Assembly: GCA_015178975.1 (NCBI GenBank)
Contig: WHVD01000033.1
Span: forward strand, 558,001-622,000
Source of the DNA: Hysterangium stoloniferum
Lineage: Eukaryota; Basidiomycota; Agaricomycetes; Hysterangiales; Hysterangiaceae
DNA: 64,000 bases
Reading direction: 5' to 3'
Position numbers and translations under genes: made by a program
Notes under the pieces: generated by a model
What the model was told of the DNA's origin: nothing
The model's database searches: none
What the model saw: the letters and a program-made list of their open reading frames with translations, nothing else
In this document: piece after piece, positions 44,880 to 55,254 of the stretch
Numbering within the stretch: position 1 is the stretch's first letter
How the letters are laid out: every line of letters starts with the position of its first letter

Positions 44880-47248
44880 GTCAAAAAAGATGTCGAAGGA
44901 CGCTTGGAACTCCTCCCCATGCATCCTGCAATGAACCCCCAAGGTGTAGGATAGCGTTGCCCCAGGTGAGACGCTTGGCACGAAAGGAAAGAGCAATGTC
45001 CTCCCGCTTCGAAGCATCATTGGCAGATGTCAACCCATCCAGTTTCTGGATCGATGAGACCCAACGACCGTAGGCCTTCTGGTGCATTCGAATTATGGCA
45101 CGAACGCGATCAGCGGAAGTGTCAGTAATATGGGTGATGAGAGGGGGTCGAGGGTGTAGTGATGGCGGGGTAGGGGTGATGAGCGGTGTGGAGCTCATGT
45201 CTCCCCCAGGGGGGATTCCTCTTGAGGTGTCTGAATCCGGCAACAGTTGCTCCAACAAGTCAACGAGGTCCACTGCAGAGTGGGTTGGTGTGTGGTCAGG
45301 AAGAACACAAGAAGAGTTGACAAGTAAGGACCGAAACATGGAGAGTTCCACCCGTTCGATATCCTCCGCTAAACGCAGCTGTTCCTTAGGGTCGTTGACG
45401 CATAGATAAAATGCACTCATGCAGTCCGACAATGTGAGAGACCCGCTATACCCCTGGATATGCCCTTTAAGAAGGGGGTGCTGCAGGGTTGGTCCCAGTC
45501 ACGTTAATGTGCGTCCCACGGTGAAGATGTCGGAGGATTAATTAATGGACACGCGCATCCAACTTGACTGGAAGGGATGGGAGGGGAGAGGACGGCTGCG
45601 GCGGGGGACTGCGAATGGGATGGGTCAGGGGGGAGTCAATGACAAGGGGCTTGTTGGCCTGAGTATCAGTTGTCCATTTCCCTTTTGCTTTTTCACTTAA
45701 GGGGGGAGGCTCCTCCAAGACTTCCATTGCCGGGGGGGATTCTTTGGAGACGTCTGTGGCTGAGAGAGGCGCCTCGAGGACTTCCTCCATAGGTGTTGCA
45801 AGAACTTCCAGGATAGGGTGATCAATATCCATTAATGTATCGTTAGGATGCTGAATGGGGCTTCCCAGAGAAACACAAGGGGAGTAGGGAGAGGCGGGCG
45901 GTGGACTCTGCGTTGTCAAGGAAGTGAGAGGAATGTTAGACACCACAGGGACTAAAGGCGTCGGAGTAGAGTGGGAGGCGACGAGAGGGTCAGGTGATGT
46001 GCGGAGGGGTGAGATTGGCTGCGGTGCTGGAGAAGGCTTGGGTATGGATGAGGACGGTGATATAAGGGAATGTCCTGCGAAGGGGAGGGGTAGTGGTATA
46101 GGGGGAAGAGAAGGCAGCTCAGCGGATGGTACAAGACTTCCCGGTAACTCTGAAAAGGGTTGTAAAGGGTATGCATATATGCATACCTGGACTAAGGAAT
46201 AATAGCTGGATTATAGTACTTTATTATTTACCTTTTATTTTCTTTCTTTATATTCTTTCTATATTTCAAGCACACCTTGATTTTGTAGTTCGAAGCTTTG
46301 TGTATACGTATGGGCGCTCTCGGTGCCAAAAGAGACATACAACTTTTACCCAGCAGACACCACCTCGTAAACGACCCAGACGTCGAATAGCGAGAGGTGT
46401 CAAGGGTAACGTTTCAACTACCTTTAAAGGTAGTATTCTCTTGCATACTAACGTACTTTGGACTCGAACCGCGAAGGTCGAGTTCCAATCTAAGGTCTTT
46501 GGGCTAGTCGACATTATAGTCGACTCGCGCTATTATTTCTTTACTCTAGATATTCAGCTTCGCATTGATTATCTATTTTACGTCTAGCTACGAGTTGTAC
46601 CATGAAGGTCAACTCTTTCATTCTTGCATTCTAGCCGTCAAGAGCAACTGTACAGTTGCTCTTGTGACGCATAGCGTGTCTTCTTACTAGTACAGCTTGT
46701 CTAGTAATCTACGGTATTGTACTGTACGGTCAATATCTGCTAATAGTAGTTGAATAGACACTATTCTTCGTATATCGAACGGTCAGAATCTATCGACTGT
46801 TCACAAGGGTGTAAAGCGCTGTAATGTGGGTACGGAAGAGACCAGTGGAGGTGGAGGGAGATGAGAGGAACTGGATAGGGTTGCAGAGTCTGCTGGACGA
46901 TACCCTCTCCAAACTCTGATGGAAGTTGGTAGCTTTCGTCGTTGGTTAGGATCACTCATGAAGAGGTGAATGTTGTCAGGGAGTAGGAAACCTTCATGGC
47001 AGTCAGCACCGAGGTACTTGCTGTCGTAGGAGGGGTAGCGAGATTGGTCGTCCTCCGAGTCAGATGAAAGATCACTGGGCCCCATCCGGTAGGTCTGTTC
47101 CTGAGGTCCACGTTGTGAAGGGGGTCTGCGAGGTAGTGCAACTCCATCTCCACGTCACAATGCAATGCTTTGTAATTTGATCCTTCGTACTTTGTCCCAA
47201 TCGTAGAAGGTGACCCCATCTTTTCCTTTCCTACTTTTTTGTCCTACA
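44880..47248 (-). pseudogene. ORF3 of element F (C-terminal three quarters)
   Basis: This is a homologue of the ORF3 of A and C, minus strand. The C-terminus (44881-45432) has VELSMFRSLLV, AVDLVDLLEQLL, RIHQ/RMHQKAYGRWVSSIQK-like helices and ends GNAILHLGGSLQDAWGGVPSVLRHLF. Upstream lie WMRVSIN, the Pro/Ser-rich region (45542-46150), and after a nested LTR1 the conserved GADCHEGFLLP, SDPNQR and RVWRGYRP (46806-47085). Stops and at least one frameshift near 45540 break it. The N-terminus is cut at 47248 by a CACTG-type element inside the sequence equivalent to C's 56268. Compared with A, the C-terminal helical part contains an extra, more complete block, which shows the full architecture of the protein. 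Confidence 0.8.
46161..46805 (+). mobile_element. Solo LTR, family LTR1 (645 bp), in ORF3 of element F
   Basis: It runs TGTAAAGGGTATGC to CGACTGTTCACA on the plus strand with TSD AGGGT at 46156-46160 and 46806-46810. The 26-bp palindrome (46639-46664) is perfect. Confidence 0.9.
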
Positions 47249-48009
47249 CACTGGAGGCATCCCAAGATTTTTGGAGTTGGAAAACCTTCAGAAAATCTTG
47301 TTATTTGGCCAAATTTTCTAAGTGTTTTGTGAATTGAAAAACTCTTTGAAAATTCTGAGTTTTAGTAGGTTTTTCTGAGGCCAAAAATTGGATCTGAAAA
47401 TTCTAAAAATTTGCATCAGGGAATTATGAGGAAATATTGTTGGAAATAGCCTATTCTTTATGGATTTTCTGAATAAGAAAACTCTTAGAAAACCCTGTAT
47501 TTTGTTAGGATTTTTCCACCTAACAAAATCCTATGAAAACTGTAATAATGTACCTAGAGAAATCAATTGAAAACCACATATTTCTACTTAATTTTGCCCC
47601 TGAGGGAATTCAGTGAAAACTATGGTTTTCTGCCTGAAAAAATCTTGAGCCAAGACAAAGTTTTTTTAATGTTTTGTCAATGGGAAAACCATGATGAAAT
47701 TTACAATTTAATTATACATAAAATCATTGAATAATCATATATTTCAACAAAATTTTCCTTGGTCATAAACACTATGGAAATTCAAAAAATCTGTTTGTGA
47801 AATCATGAAGAAATTGATGATTTTCCATGAGTTTCTTAGAGGTTTTTTAAGGTGAGAAACCCTGAACCGATGTTTTGCAATTCAGCACGATTCGCAAATA
47901 TTTGAAAGGATACAGTGCAATTCAGTGTGATTCGCAAATATTTGAAAAGATACAGTGTGATTCATTATAATTGGCAAGTGTTTGGGAATATTCAATGTGA
48001 TTTGCAAGT

Positions 48010-48644
48010 TTTCAGGAGGCTAGAGTGTGACTCTTTTAGACTCTTTGTGATTATTTGCGACTGTTTGCGACTCTGATAGACTGTTTGCGACTCTTTTGGA
48101 CTTTTTGCGACTCTTTTGGACTTTTTGTGACTCTTTTGGACTTTTTGTGACTCTTTTTGTGACTCTTTTGGACTGTTTGTGACTTTGTGTGACATTTTGT
48201 GACTTTGTGGGACTTTGTGACTTTGTGTGACACTTTGCGACTTTGTGTGACACTTTGCGACTTTGTGCGACACTTTGCGACTTTGTGGGACTTTGCGACT
48301 TTTTGTACTTTGCGACTTTGTGTGACACTTTGCGACTCTGTGACTTTTTGCGACTTTTTGCGACTTTGCGACTTTGTGTGACATTTTGTGACTTTGTGGG
48401 ACACTGCGACTTTTTGTGACACTTTGCGACTTTGTGTGACACTTTGCGACTTTGTGCGACTTTGTGCGACTTTGCGACTTTTTGTACTTTGCGACTTTGT
48501 GTGACACTTTGCGACTCTGTGACTTTTTGCGACTTTTTGCGACTTTGCGACTTTGTGTGGCATTTTGTGACTTTGTGGGACTTTGCGACTTTTTGTGACA
48601 CTTTGCGACTTTGTGTGACACTTTGCGACTTTGTTGCGACTTTT
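48010..48644. repeat. GAC-based minisatellite of the outer element
   Basis: Units of 7-10 bp start with GAC: GACTCTTTTA and GACTCTTTGT at the left, then alternating GACTTTGTGT and GACACTTTGC. On the minus strand all three frames stay open for about 190-230 codons and give Ser/Lys/Val/His-rich periodic peptides, a result of the repeat rather than a gene. Confidence 0.9.
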
Positions 48645-49342
48645 TGTCACTGGAGGCACCCCAAGATTTTTGGAGTTGCAAAACCTTCAGAAAATCTTGC
48701 TATTTGGCCAAATTTGCTAAGCATTCTTTGAACTGGAAAAACTGTTCGGAAATCTTGAGTTTTAGTAGGTTTTTCTGAGGACAAAAATTGTATCTGAAAA
48801 CCCTAAAAATGTTGATCAGGAAATTCTAAGGAAACATTGTTGGAAATAGCCTATTTTCTGTGGATTTTCTAAATAGGAAAATTCTTAAAAAACCCTGGGT
48901 TTTGTTAGGGTTTTTCCACCCAACAGAATTCTATGAAAACTGTAATAATTTGCCTAGAGAAATCAATTGAAAACCACATATTTCTACGCAATTTTTCTGC
49001 TCAGGGAATTGGGTGAAAACTGTAATTTTTTGCCAGGAAAATCTTGTGCCAAGACAAAGTTTTGTTAATGTTTTGTCAAGGGGAAAACCATAATGAAATT
49101 GACAATTTAATTATATGGGAAATCATTGAATAATTATAGATTTCAATAAGATTTTCCTTGGCCACAAACACTATGAAAATTCAAAAAATGTGTTGGTGAA
49201 ATCTTGAAGAAATTAACATTGTCACATGAGTTTCTTAAAGGTTTTTCAAGATGAGAAACCTTGAACTGATTTTTCCTGATTGAGCATGATTCACAATTGT
49301 TTGGAATGGTACAGTGGGATTCACAAATATTTAAGAGGATTG

Positions 49343-52159
49343 TTTTAGATTCAGGTAGATTCTTTTAGATTCAGATAGATTCTTTTAGATTCAGATAGAT
49401 TCAGATAGATTCTTTTAGATTCTTTTAGATTCTTTTAGATTCAGGTAGATTCTTTTAGATTCAGATAGATTCTTTTGGATTCTTTTGGATTCTTTTAGAT
49501 TCAGATAGATTCTTTTAGATTCACATAGAGTATTTTAGATTCAGGTAGATTCTTGTAGATTCAGATAGATTCTTTTAGATTCAGATAGATTCTTTTAGAT
49601 TCACATAGATTCAGATAGATTCTTTTAAATTCACATAGATTCAGATAGATTATTTTAGATTCAGGTAGATTCTTGTAGATTCAGGTAGATTCTTTTAGAT
49701 TCAGATAGATTCTCTTAGATTCACATAGATTCAGATAGATTCTTTTAGATTCACATAGATTATTTTAGATTCAGGTAGATTCTTGTAGATTCAGATAGAT
49801 TCTTTTAGATTCAGATAGATTCTTTTAGATTCTCTTAGATTATTTTAGATTCTCTTAGATTATTTTAGATTCAGGTAGATTCTTGTAGGTTCAGATAGAT
49901 TCTTTTAGATTCAGATAGATTCTTTTAGATTCTCTTAGATTCAGATAGATTCTTTTAGATTCACATAGATTCAGATAGATTCTTTTAGATTCACATAGAT
50001 TCTTTTAGATTCAGGTATATTCTTTTAGATTCAGGTAGATTCTTTTAGATTCAGGTAGATTCTTTTAGATTCAGATAGATTCTGTTAGATTCTTTTAGAT
50101 TCTTTTAGATTCAGATAGATTCTTTTAGATTCTTTTAGATTCAGATAGATTCAGATAGATTCAGATAGATTCTTTTAGATTCTTTTAGATTCTTTTAGAT
50201 TCAGGTAGATTCTTTTAGATTCAGATAGATTCTTTTGGATTCTTTTGGATTCTTTTAGATTCTTTTAGATTCAGATAGATTCTTTTAGATTCAGATAGAG
50301 TATTTTAGATTCAGGTAGATTCTTGTAGATTCAGATAGATTCTTTTAGATTCAGATAGAATCTTTTAGATTCACATAGATTCTTTTAGATTCAGGTAGAT
50401 TCTTTTAGATTCAGATAGATTCTGTTAGATTCTTGTAGATTCACATAGATTCAGATAGATTATTTTAGATTCAGGTAGATTATTTTAGATTCAGGTAGAT
50501 TCTTGTAGATTCAGATAGATTCATTTAGATTCAGATAGATTCACATAGATTCAGATAGATTCAGATAGATTCTTTTAGATTCACATAGATTCTTTTAGAT
50601 TCAGGTAGATTATTGTAAATTCAGATAGATTCTTTTAGATTCACATAGATTCAGATAGATTCTTTTCAATTCACATAGATTCAGATAGATTATTTTAGAT
50701 TCAGGTAGATTCTTGTAGATTCAGATAGATTCTTTTAGATTCAGATAGATTATCTTAGATTCATATAGATTCAGATAGATTCTTTTAGATTCAGGTAGAT
50801 TCTTTTAGATTCAGATAGATTCTTTTAGATTCAGATAGAGTATTTTAGATTCAGGTAGATTCTTGTAGATTCAGATAGATTCTTTTAGATTCAGATAGAT
50901 TCTTTTAGATTCAGATAGAATCTTTTAGATTCACATAGATTCTTTTAGATTCAGATAGATTCTGTTAGATTCTTTTAGATTCACATAGATTCAAATAGAT
51001 TCAAATAGATTCAAATAGATTCAGATAGATTCTTTTAGATTCTTTTAGATTCTTTTAGATTCTGTTAGATTCAGATAGATTCTTTAGATTCAGGTAGATT
51101 CTTTTAGATTCAGATAGATTCTTTGAGATTCAGATAGATTCAGATAGATTCTGTTAGATTCAGATAGATTCTTTTAGATTTACATAGATTCTTTTAGATT
51201 CTTTTAGATTCTTTTAGATTCACATAGATTCAGATAGATTCTTTTAGATTCACATAGATTCAGATAGATGCTTTTAGATTCACATAGATTCAGATAGATT
51301 ATTTTAGATTCAGGTAGATTATTTTAGATTCAGGTAGATTCTTGTAGATTCAGATAGATTCATTTAGATTCAGATAGATTCTTTTAGATTCAGATAGATT
51401 CTTTTAGATTCACATAGATTCAGATAGATTCAGATAGATTCTTTTAGATTCACATACATTCTTTTAGATTCAGGTAGATTATTGTAAATTCAGATAGATT
51501 CTTTTAGATTCACATAGATTCAGATAGATTCTTTTCAATTCACATAGATTCAGATAGATTATTTTAGATTCAGGTAGATTCTTGTAGATTCAGATTGATT
51601 CTTTTAGATTCAGATAGATTATCTTAGATTCATATAGATTCAGATAGATTCTTTTAGATTCACATAGATTATTTTAGATTCAGGTAGATTCTTGTAGATT
51701 CAGATAGATTCTTTTAGATTCAGATAGATTCTTTTAGATTCTCTTGGATTCAGATAGATTCTTTTAGATTCACATAGATTCAGATAGATTCTTTTAGATT
51801 CACATAGATTCTTTTAGATTCAGGTAGATTCTTTTAGATTCAGGTAGATTCTTTTAGATTCTTTTAGATTCAGATAGATTCTTTTAGATTCTTTTAGATT
51901 CACATAGATTCTTTTAGATTCAGGTAGATTCTTGTAGATTCAGATAGATTCAGATAGATTCAGATAGATTCAGATAGATTCAGATAGATTCAGATAGATT
52001 CTTTTAGATTCACATAGATTATTTTAGATTCAGGTAGATTCTTGTAGATTCAGATAGATTCTTCTAGATTCACATAGATTCAGGTAGATTCTTTTCAATT
52101 CAGATAGATTCTTTTAGATTCACATAGATTCACATAGATTCACATAGATTCACATAGAT
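49343..52159 (+). repeat. 10-bp satellite, left arm (about 281 units)
   Basis: The unit is TAGATTCNNN, a fixed 7-bp core with three variable bases, mainly TTT, AGA, ACA, AGG or TTG. The 10-bp period holds for 2.8 kb with only one visible 9-bp unit (about 51077-51085). Higher-order blocks repeat, for example around 50280-50400 and 50840-50940. The core contains TAG, so forward frames are closed. Confidence 0.95.
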
Positions 52160-53686
52160 TCTATGTGAATCTATGTGAATCTATGTGAATCTATGTGAAT
52201 CTATGTGAATCTATGTGAATCTATGTGAATCTAAAAGAATCTATCTGAATCTAAAAGAATCTATCTGAATTGAAAAGAATCTACCTGAATCTAAAATAAT
52301 CTATGTGAATCTAAAAGAATCTATCTGAATCTATGTGAATCTAAGAGAATCTATCTGAATCTAAAAGAATCTACCTGAATCTACAAGAATCTACCTGAAT
52401 CTAAAATAATCTATCTGAATCTATGTGAATCTACAAGAATCTATCTGAATCTATATGAATCTAAGAGAATCTATCTGAATCTATCTGAATCTATCTGAAT
52501 CTAAAAGAATCTATCTGAATCTACAAGAATCTACCTGAATCTAAAAGAATCTAAAAGAATCCAAAAGAATCCAAAAGAATCTATCTGAATCTAAAAGAAT
52601 CTACCTGAATCTAAAAGAATCTAAAAGAATCTATCTGAATCTATGTGAATCTAAAAGAATCTAACAGAATCTATTTGAATCTAAAAGAATCTATGTGAAT
52701 CTAAAATAATCTATCTGAATCTATGTGAATCTAAAGGAATCTATCTGAATCTAAAAGAATCTATCTGAATCTACCAGAATCTATCTGAATCTATCTGAAT
52801 CTATCTGAATTTACAAGAATCTACCTGAATCTAAAAGAATTTAAAAGAATCCAAAAGAATCCAAAAGAATCTATCTGAATCTAAAAGAATCTACCTGAAT
52901 CTAAAAGAATCTATCTGAATCTAAAAGAATCTAAAAGAATCTATCTGAATCTATGTGAATCTAAAAGAATCTAACTGAATCTATCTGAATCTACAATAAT
53001 CTACCTGAATCTAAAAGAATCTACCTGAATCTAAAAGAATCTATCTGAATCTATGTGAATCTAAAAGAATCTATCTGAATCTAAGAGAATCTAAAAGAAT
53101 CTATCTGAATCTACAAGAATCTACCTGAATCTAAAATAATCTATGTGAATCTAAAAGAATCTATCTGAATCTATATGACTCTAAGAGAATCTATCTGAAT
53201 CTAAAAGAATCTATCTGAATCTACAAGAATCTACCTGAATCTAAAATAATCTCTCTGAATCTATGTGAATCTAAAGAATCTATGTGAATCTACAAGAATC
53301 TACCTGATTCTAAAAGAATCTATATGAATCTAAAAGAATCTATCTGAATCTATCTGAATCTAAAAGAATCTATCTGAATCTATGTGAATCTAAAAGAATC
53401 TATCTGAATCTAAAAGAATCTATCTGAATCTACAAGAATCTACCTGAATCTAAAATACTCTATGTGAATCTAAAAGAATCTATCTGAATCTAAAAGAATC
53501 TAAAAGAATCCAAAAGAATCCAAAAGAATCTATCTGAATCTAAAAGAATCTACCTGAATCTAAAAGAATCTATCTGAATCTAAAAGAATCTAAAAGAATC
53601 TAAAAGAATCTAAAAGAATCTATCTGAATCTATCTGAATCTAAAAGAATCTATCTGAATCTAAAAGAATCTACCTGAATCTAAAAC
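52160..53686 (-). repeat. 10-bp satellite, right arm in inverted orientation (about 152 units)
   Basis: From the dyad CACATAG-ATT-CTATGTG (52151-52167) onward the same unit is read as GAATCTANNN. The arm is about half as long as the left one, so the palindrome is unequal. One 9-bp unit occurs near 53270. Confidence 0.95.
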
Positions 53687-54383
53687 AATCCTCTTAAATA
53701 TTTGTGAATCCCACTGTACCATTCCAAACAATTGTGAATCATGCTCAATCAGGAAAAATCAGTTCAAGGTTTCTCATCTTGAAAAACCTTTAAGAAACTC
53801 ATGTGACAATGTTAATTTCTTCAAGATTTCACCAACACATTTTTTGAATTTTCATAGTGTTTGTGGCCAAGGAAAATCTTATTGAAATCTATAATTATTC
53901 AATGATTTCCCATATAATTAAATTGTCAATTTCATTATGGTTTTCCCCTTGACAAAACATTAACAAAACTTTGTCTTGGCACAAGATTTTCCTGGCAAAA
54001 AATTACAGTTTTCACCCAATTCCCTGAGCAGAAAAATTGCGTAGAAATATGTGGTTTTCAATTGATTTCTCTAGGCAAATTATTACAGTTTTCATAGAAT
54101 TCTGTTGGGTGGAAAAACCCTAACAAAACCCAGGGTTTTTTAAGAATTTTCCTATTTAGAAAATCCACAGAAAATAGGCTATTTCCAACAATGTTTCCTT
54201 AGAATTTCCTGATCAACATTTTTAGGGTTTTCAGATACAATTTTTGTCCTCAGAAAAACCTACTAAAACTCAAGATTTCCGAACAGTTTTTCCAGTTCAA
54301 AGAATGCTTAGCAAATTTGGCCAAATAGCAAGATTTTCTGAAGGTTTTGCAACTCCAAAAATCTTGGGGTGCCTCCAGTGTGT

Positions 54384-54465
54384 GACACATTGAGACTTTG
54401 TGTGACACTTTGCGACTTTTTGTGACACTCTGCGACTTTGTGTGACACTTTGCGACTTTGTGCAG
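54384..54465. repeat. Continuation of the GAC minisatellite
   Basis: GACTTTGTGT GACACTTTGC units reappear in the same orientation as at 48010-48644. This shows that the inner element was inserted into this array. Confidence 0.85.
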
Positions 54466-55250
54466 TGTCGCAAGCAGCTCGACCAAGGCAAAAAAGTTGA
54501 AGGAAAACTTCAACTCCAAGTACCCCGATACATCTACCGCCCCCGCCCCAACAACAGCTGCAAGAAGCGCCGCACCGATGCCTCGCCCTACGACACCTCC
54601 ATCTCGCCGCACGACTTCCCCGCCGATGAGTTCGGCAGCGTCTCCCCCGTCGACGGCACACCCTACCGCCTCCCCTACGGGCTCGCCACGGCCTACTACT
54701 CCAGCAGCAGCCACTACGCCGATGCCGTGCCCGCGCTGAACGGACCCGCCATCCACGCGGACCCCGACGACCACTTCCCCCCCGCCGCGACATGGCACCC
54801 CGCCTTCCCCAAGCTGGGGCACACGCACGGCGGCCACCGGCCCCACGGGCCGCAAGGACACGGGTATGGGCCGCACGACCATGGACAGGGACATGGGCAC
54901 GGGCACGGGCCGCACGGCGGCGGCGGTGATGGACACGGACACGGGAACGGGCCCTAGGACACGCTGCACCCCGCGCCGCTGCACCCGATCGGGCGCGCAC
55001 CCCCGTACCACGCGCAGAACTGGTCCGACGAGACCGGCTCGAGCGCGGACTTTGGGGGCTTCCCGCCTGGGCTTGGTAGCGGCGCCGCGGGGAACGGCGG
55101 GAGCAGATACGGCAGCCTCAGCGGGAGCGGCAGCGGCGGCAGTGGTGCGGGGAACGCGAGTAGGGGCGGCAGCGGCGGGGGGCGGATCGGGCGCGGAGGT
55201 GGGGCCGGGCCATTTCTCGCGGGGAGGCGTGCGACTCGCAGCCGTATCCT
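54466..55250 (+). pseudogene. HMG-box gene fragment (GC-rich, host-like)
   Basis: The sequence is much more GC-rich than its surroundings. One frame begins KAKKLKENFNSKYPD, the other continues YRPRPNNSCKKRR; together they match helix 3 and the basic tail of a fungal MATA-type HMG box, with a one-base deletion between them near 54526. Downstream, the second frame stays open through a Ser/Pro/Tyr-rich region, a His/Gly-rich run (GHGYGPHDHGQGHGHGHG), a TAG at 54955-54957 and a further ~95 codons (Gly/Ser-rich). The first two helices of the box and the promoter are missing. The left border is the minisatellite and the right border the truncated ORF3 of element C. It is a broken copy of a transcription-factor gene; whether an element captured it or it is interrupted host DNA is open. 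Confidence 0.6.
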
Positions 55251-55254
55251 GAGA

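Larger units (their letters stand above)
48648..54380. mobile_element. Inner CACTG-type foldback element (5.7 kb)
   Basis: The ends are CACTGGAGGCACCCC and its inverted copy GGGGTGCCTCCAGTG. They are flanked by the 3-bp duplication TGT (48645-48647 and 54381-54383), which fits the CACTA/EnSpm way of insertion. Terminal inverted repeats of about 695 bp (48648-49342 and 53687-54380) look almost identical. The whole interior is an array of 10-bp units that inverts at 52159, so the element is one giant imperfect palindrome. There is no transposase or other gene; it would depend on a partner element. Confidence 0.85.
47249..54465. mobile_element. Outer CACTG-type element (left arm and satellite; right end not found)
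   Basis: It starts CACTGGAGGCATCCC inside ORF3 of element F. About 760 bp of subterminal sequence, clearly homologous to the inner element's terminal repeat but diverged, leads into a GAC-based 10-bp satellite (48010-48644). The inner element is inserted in this satellite, which resumes at 54384-54465. No matching inverted end CCTCCAGTG is found to the right, so the element is truncated there or runs into the HMG fragment. It encodes no transposase. Confidence 0.6.

Noticed and set aside
46126-46587. 153-codon plus-strand frame
   Set aside because: It lies almost wholly inside the LTR1 copy at 46161-46805, and fragments of the same peptide recur in every LTR1 copy in either direction. It is LTR read-through.
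47992-48681. Three overlapping minus-strand open frames of about 190-230 codons with Ser/Lys/Val/His-rich periodic peptides
   Set aside because: All three frames are open at once because the DNA is a 7-10 bp minisatellite. There is no start context or domain, so this is not a gene.
49343-53686. Regular repeats with variable triplets, superficially CRISPR-like
   Set aside because: The unit is 10 bp with 3-bp variable parts, the array inverts in the middle and the genome is eukaryotic. It is a satellite.
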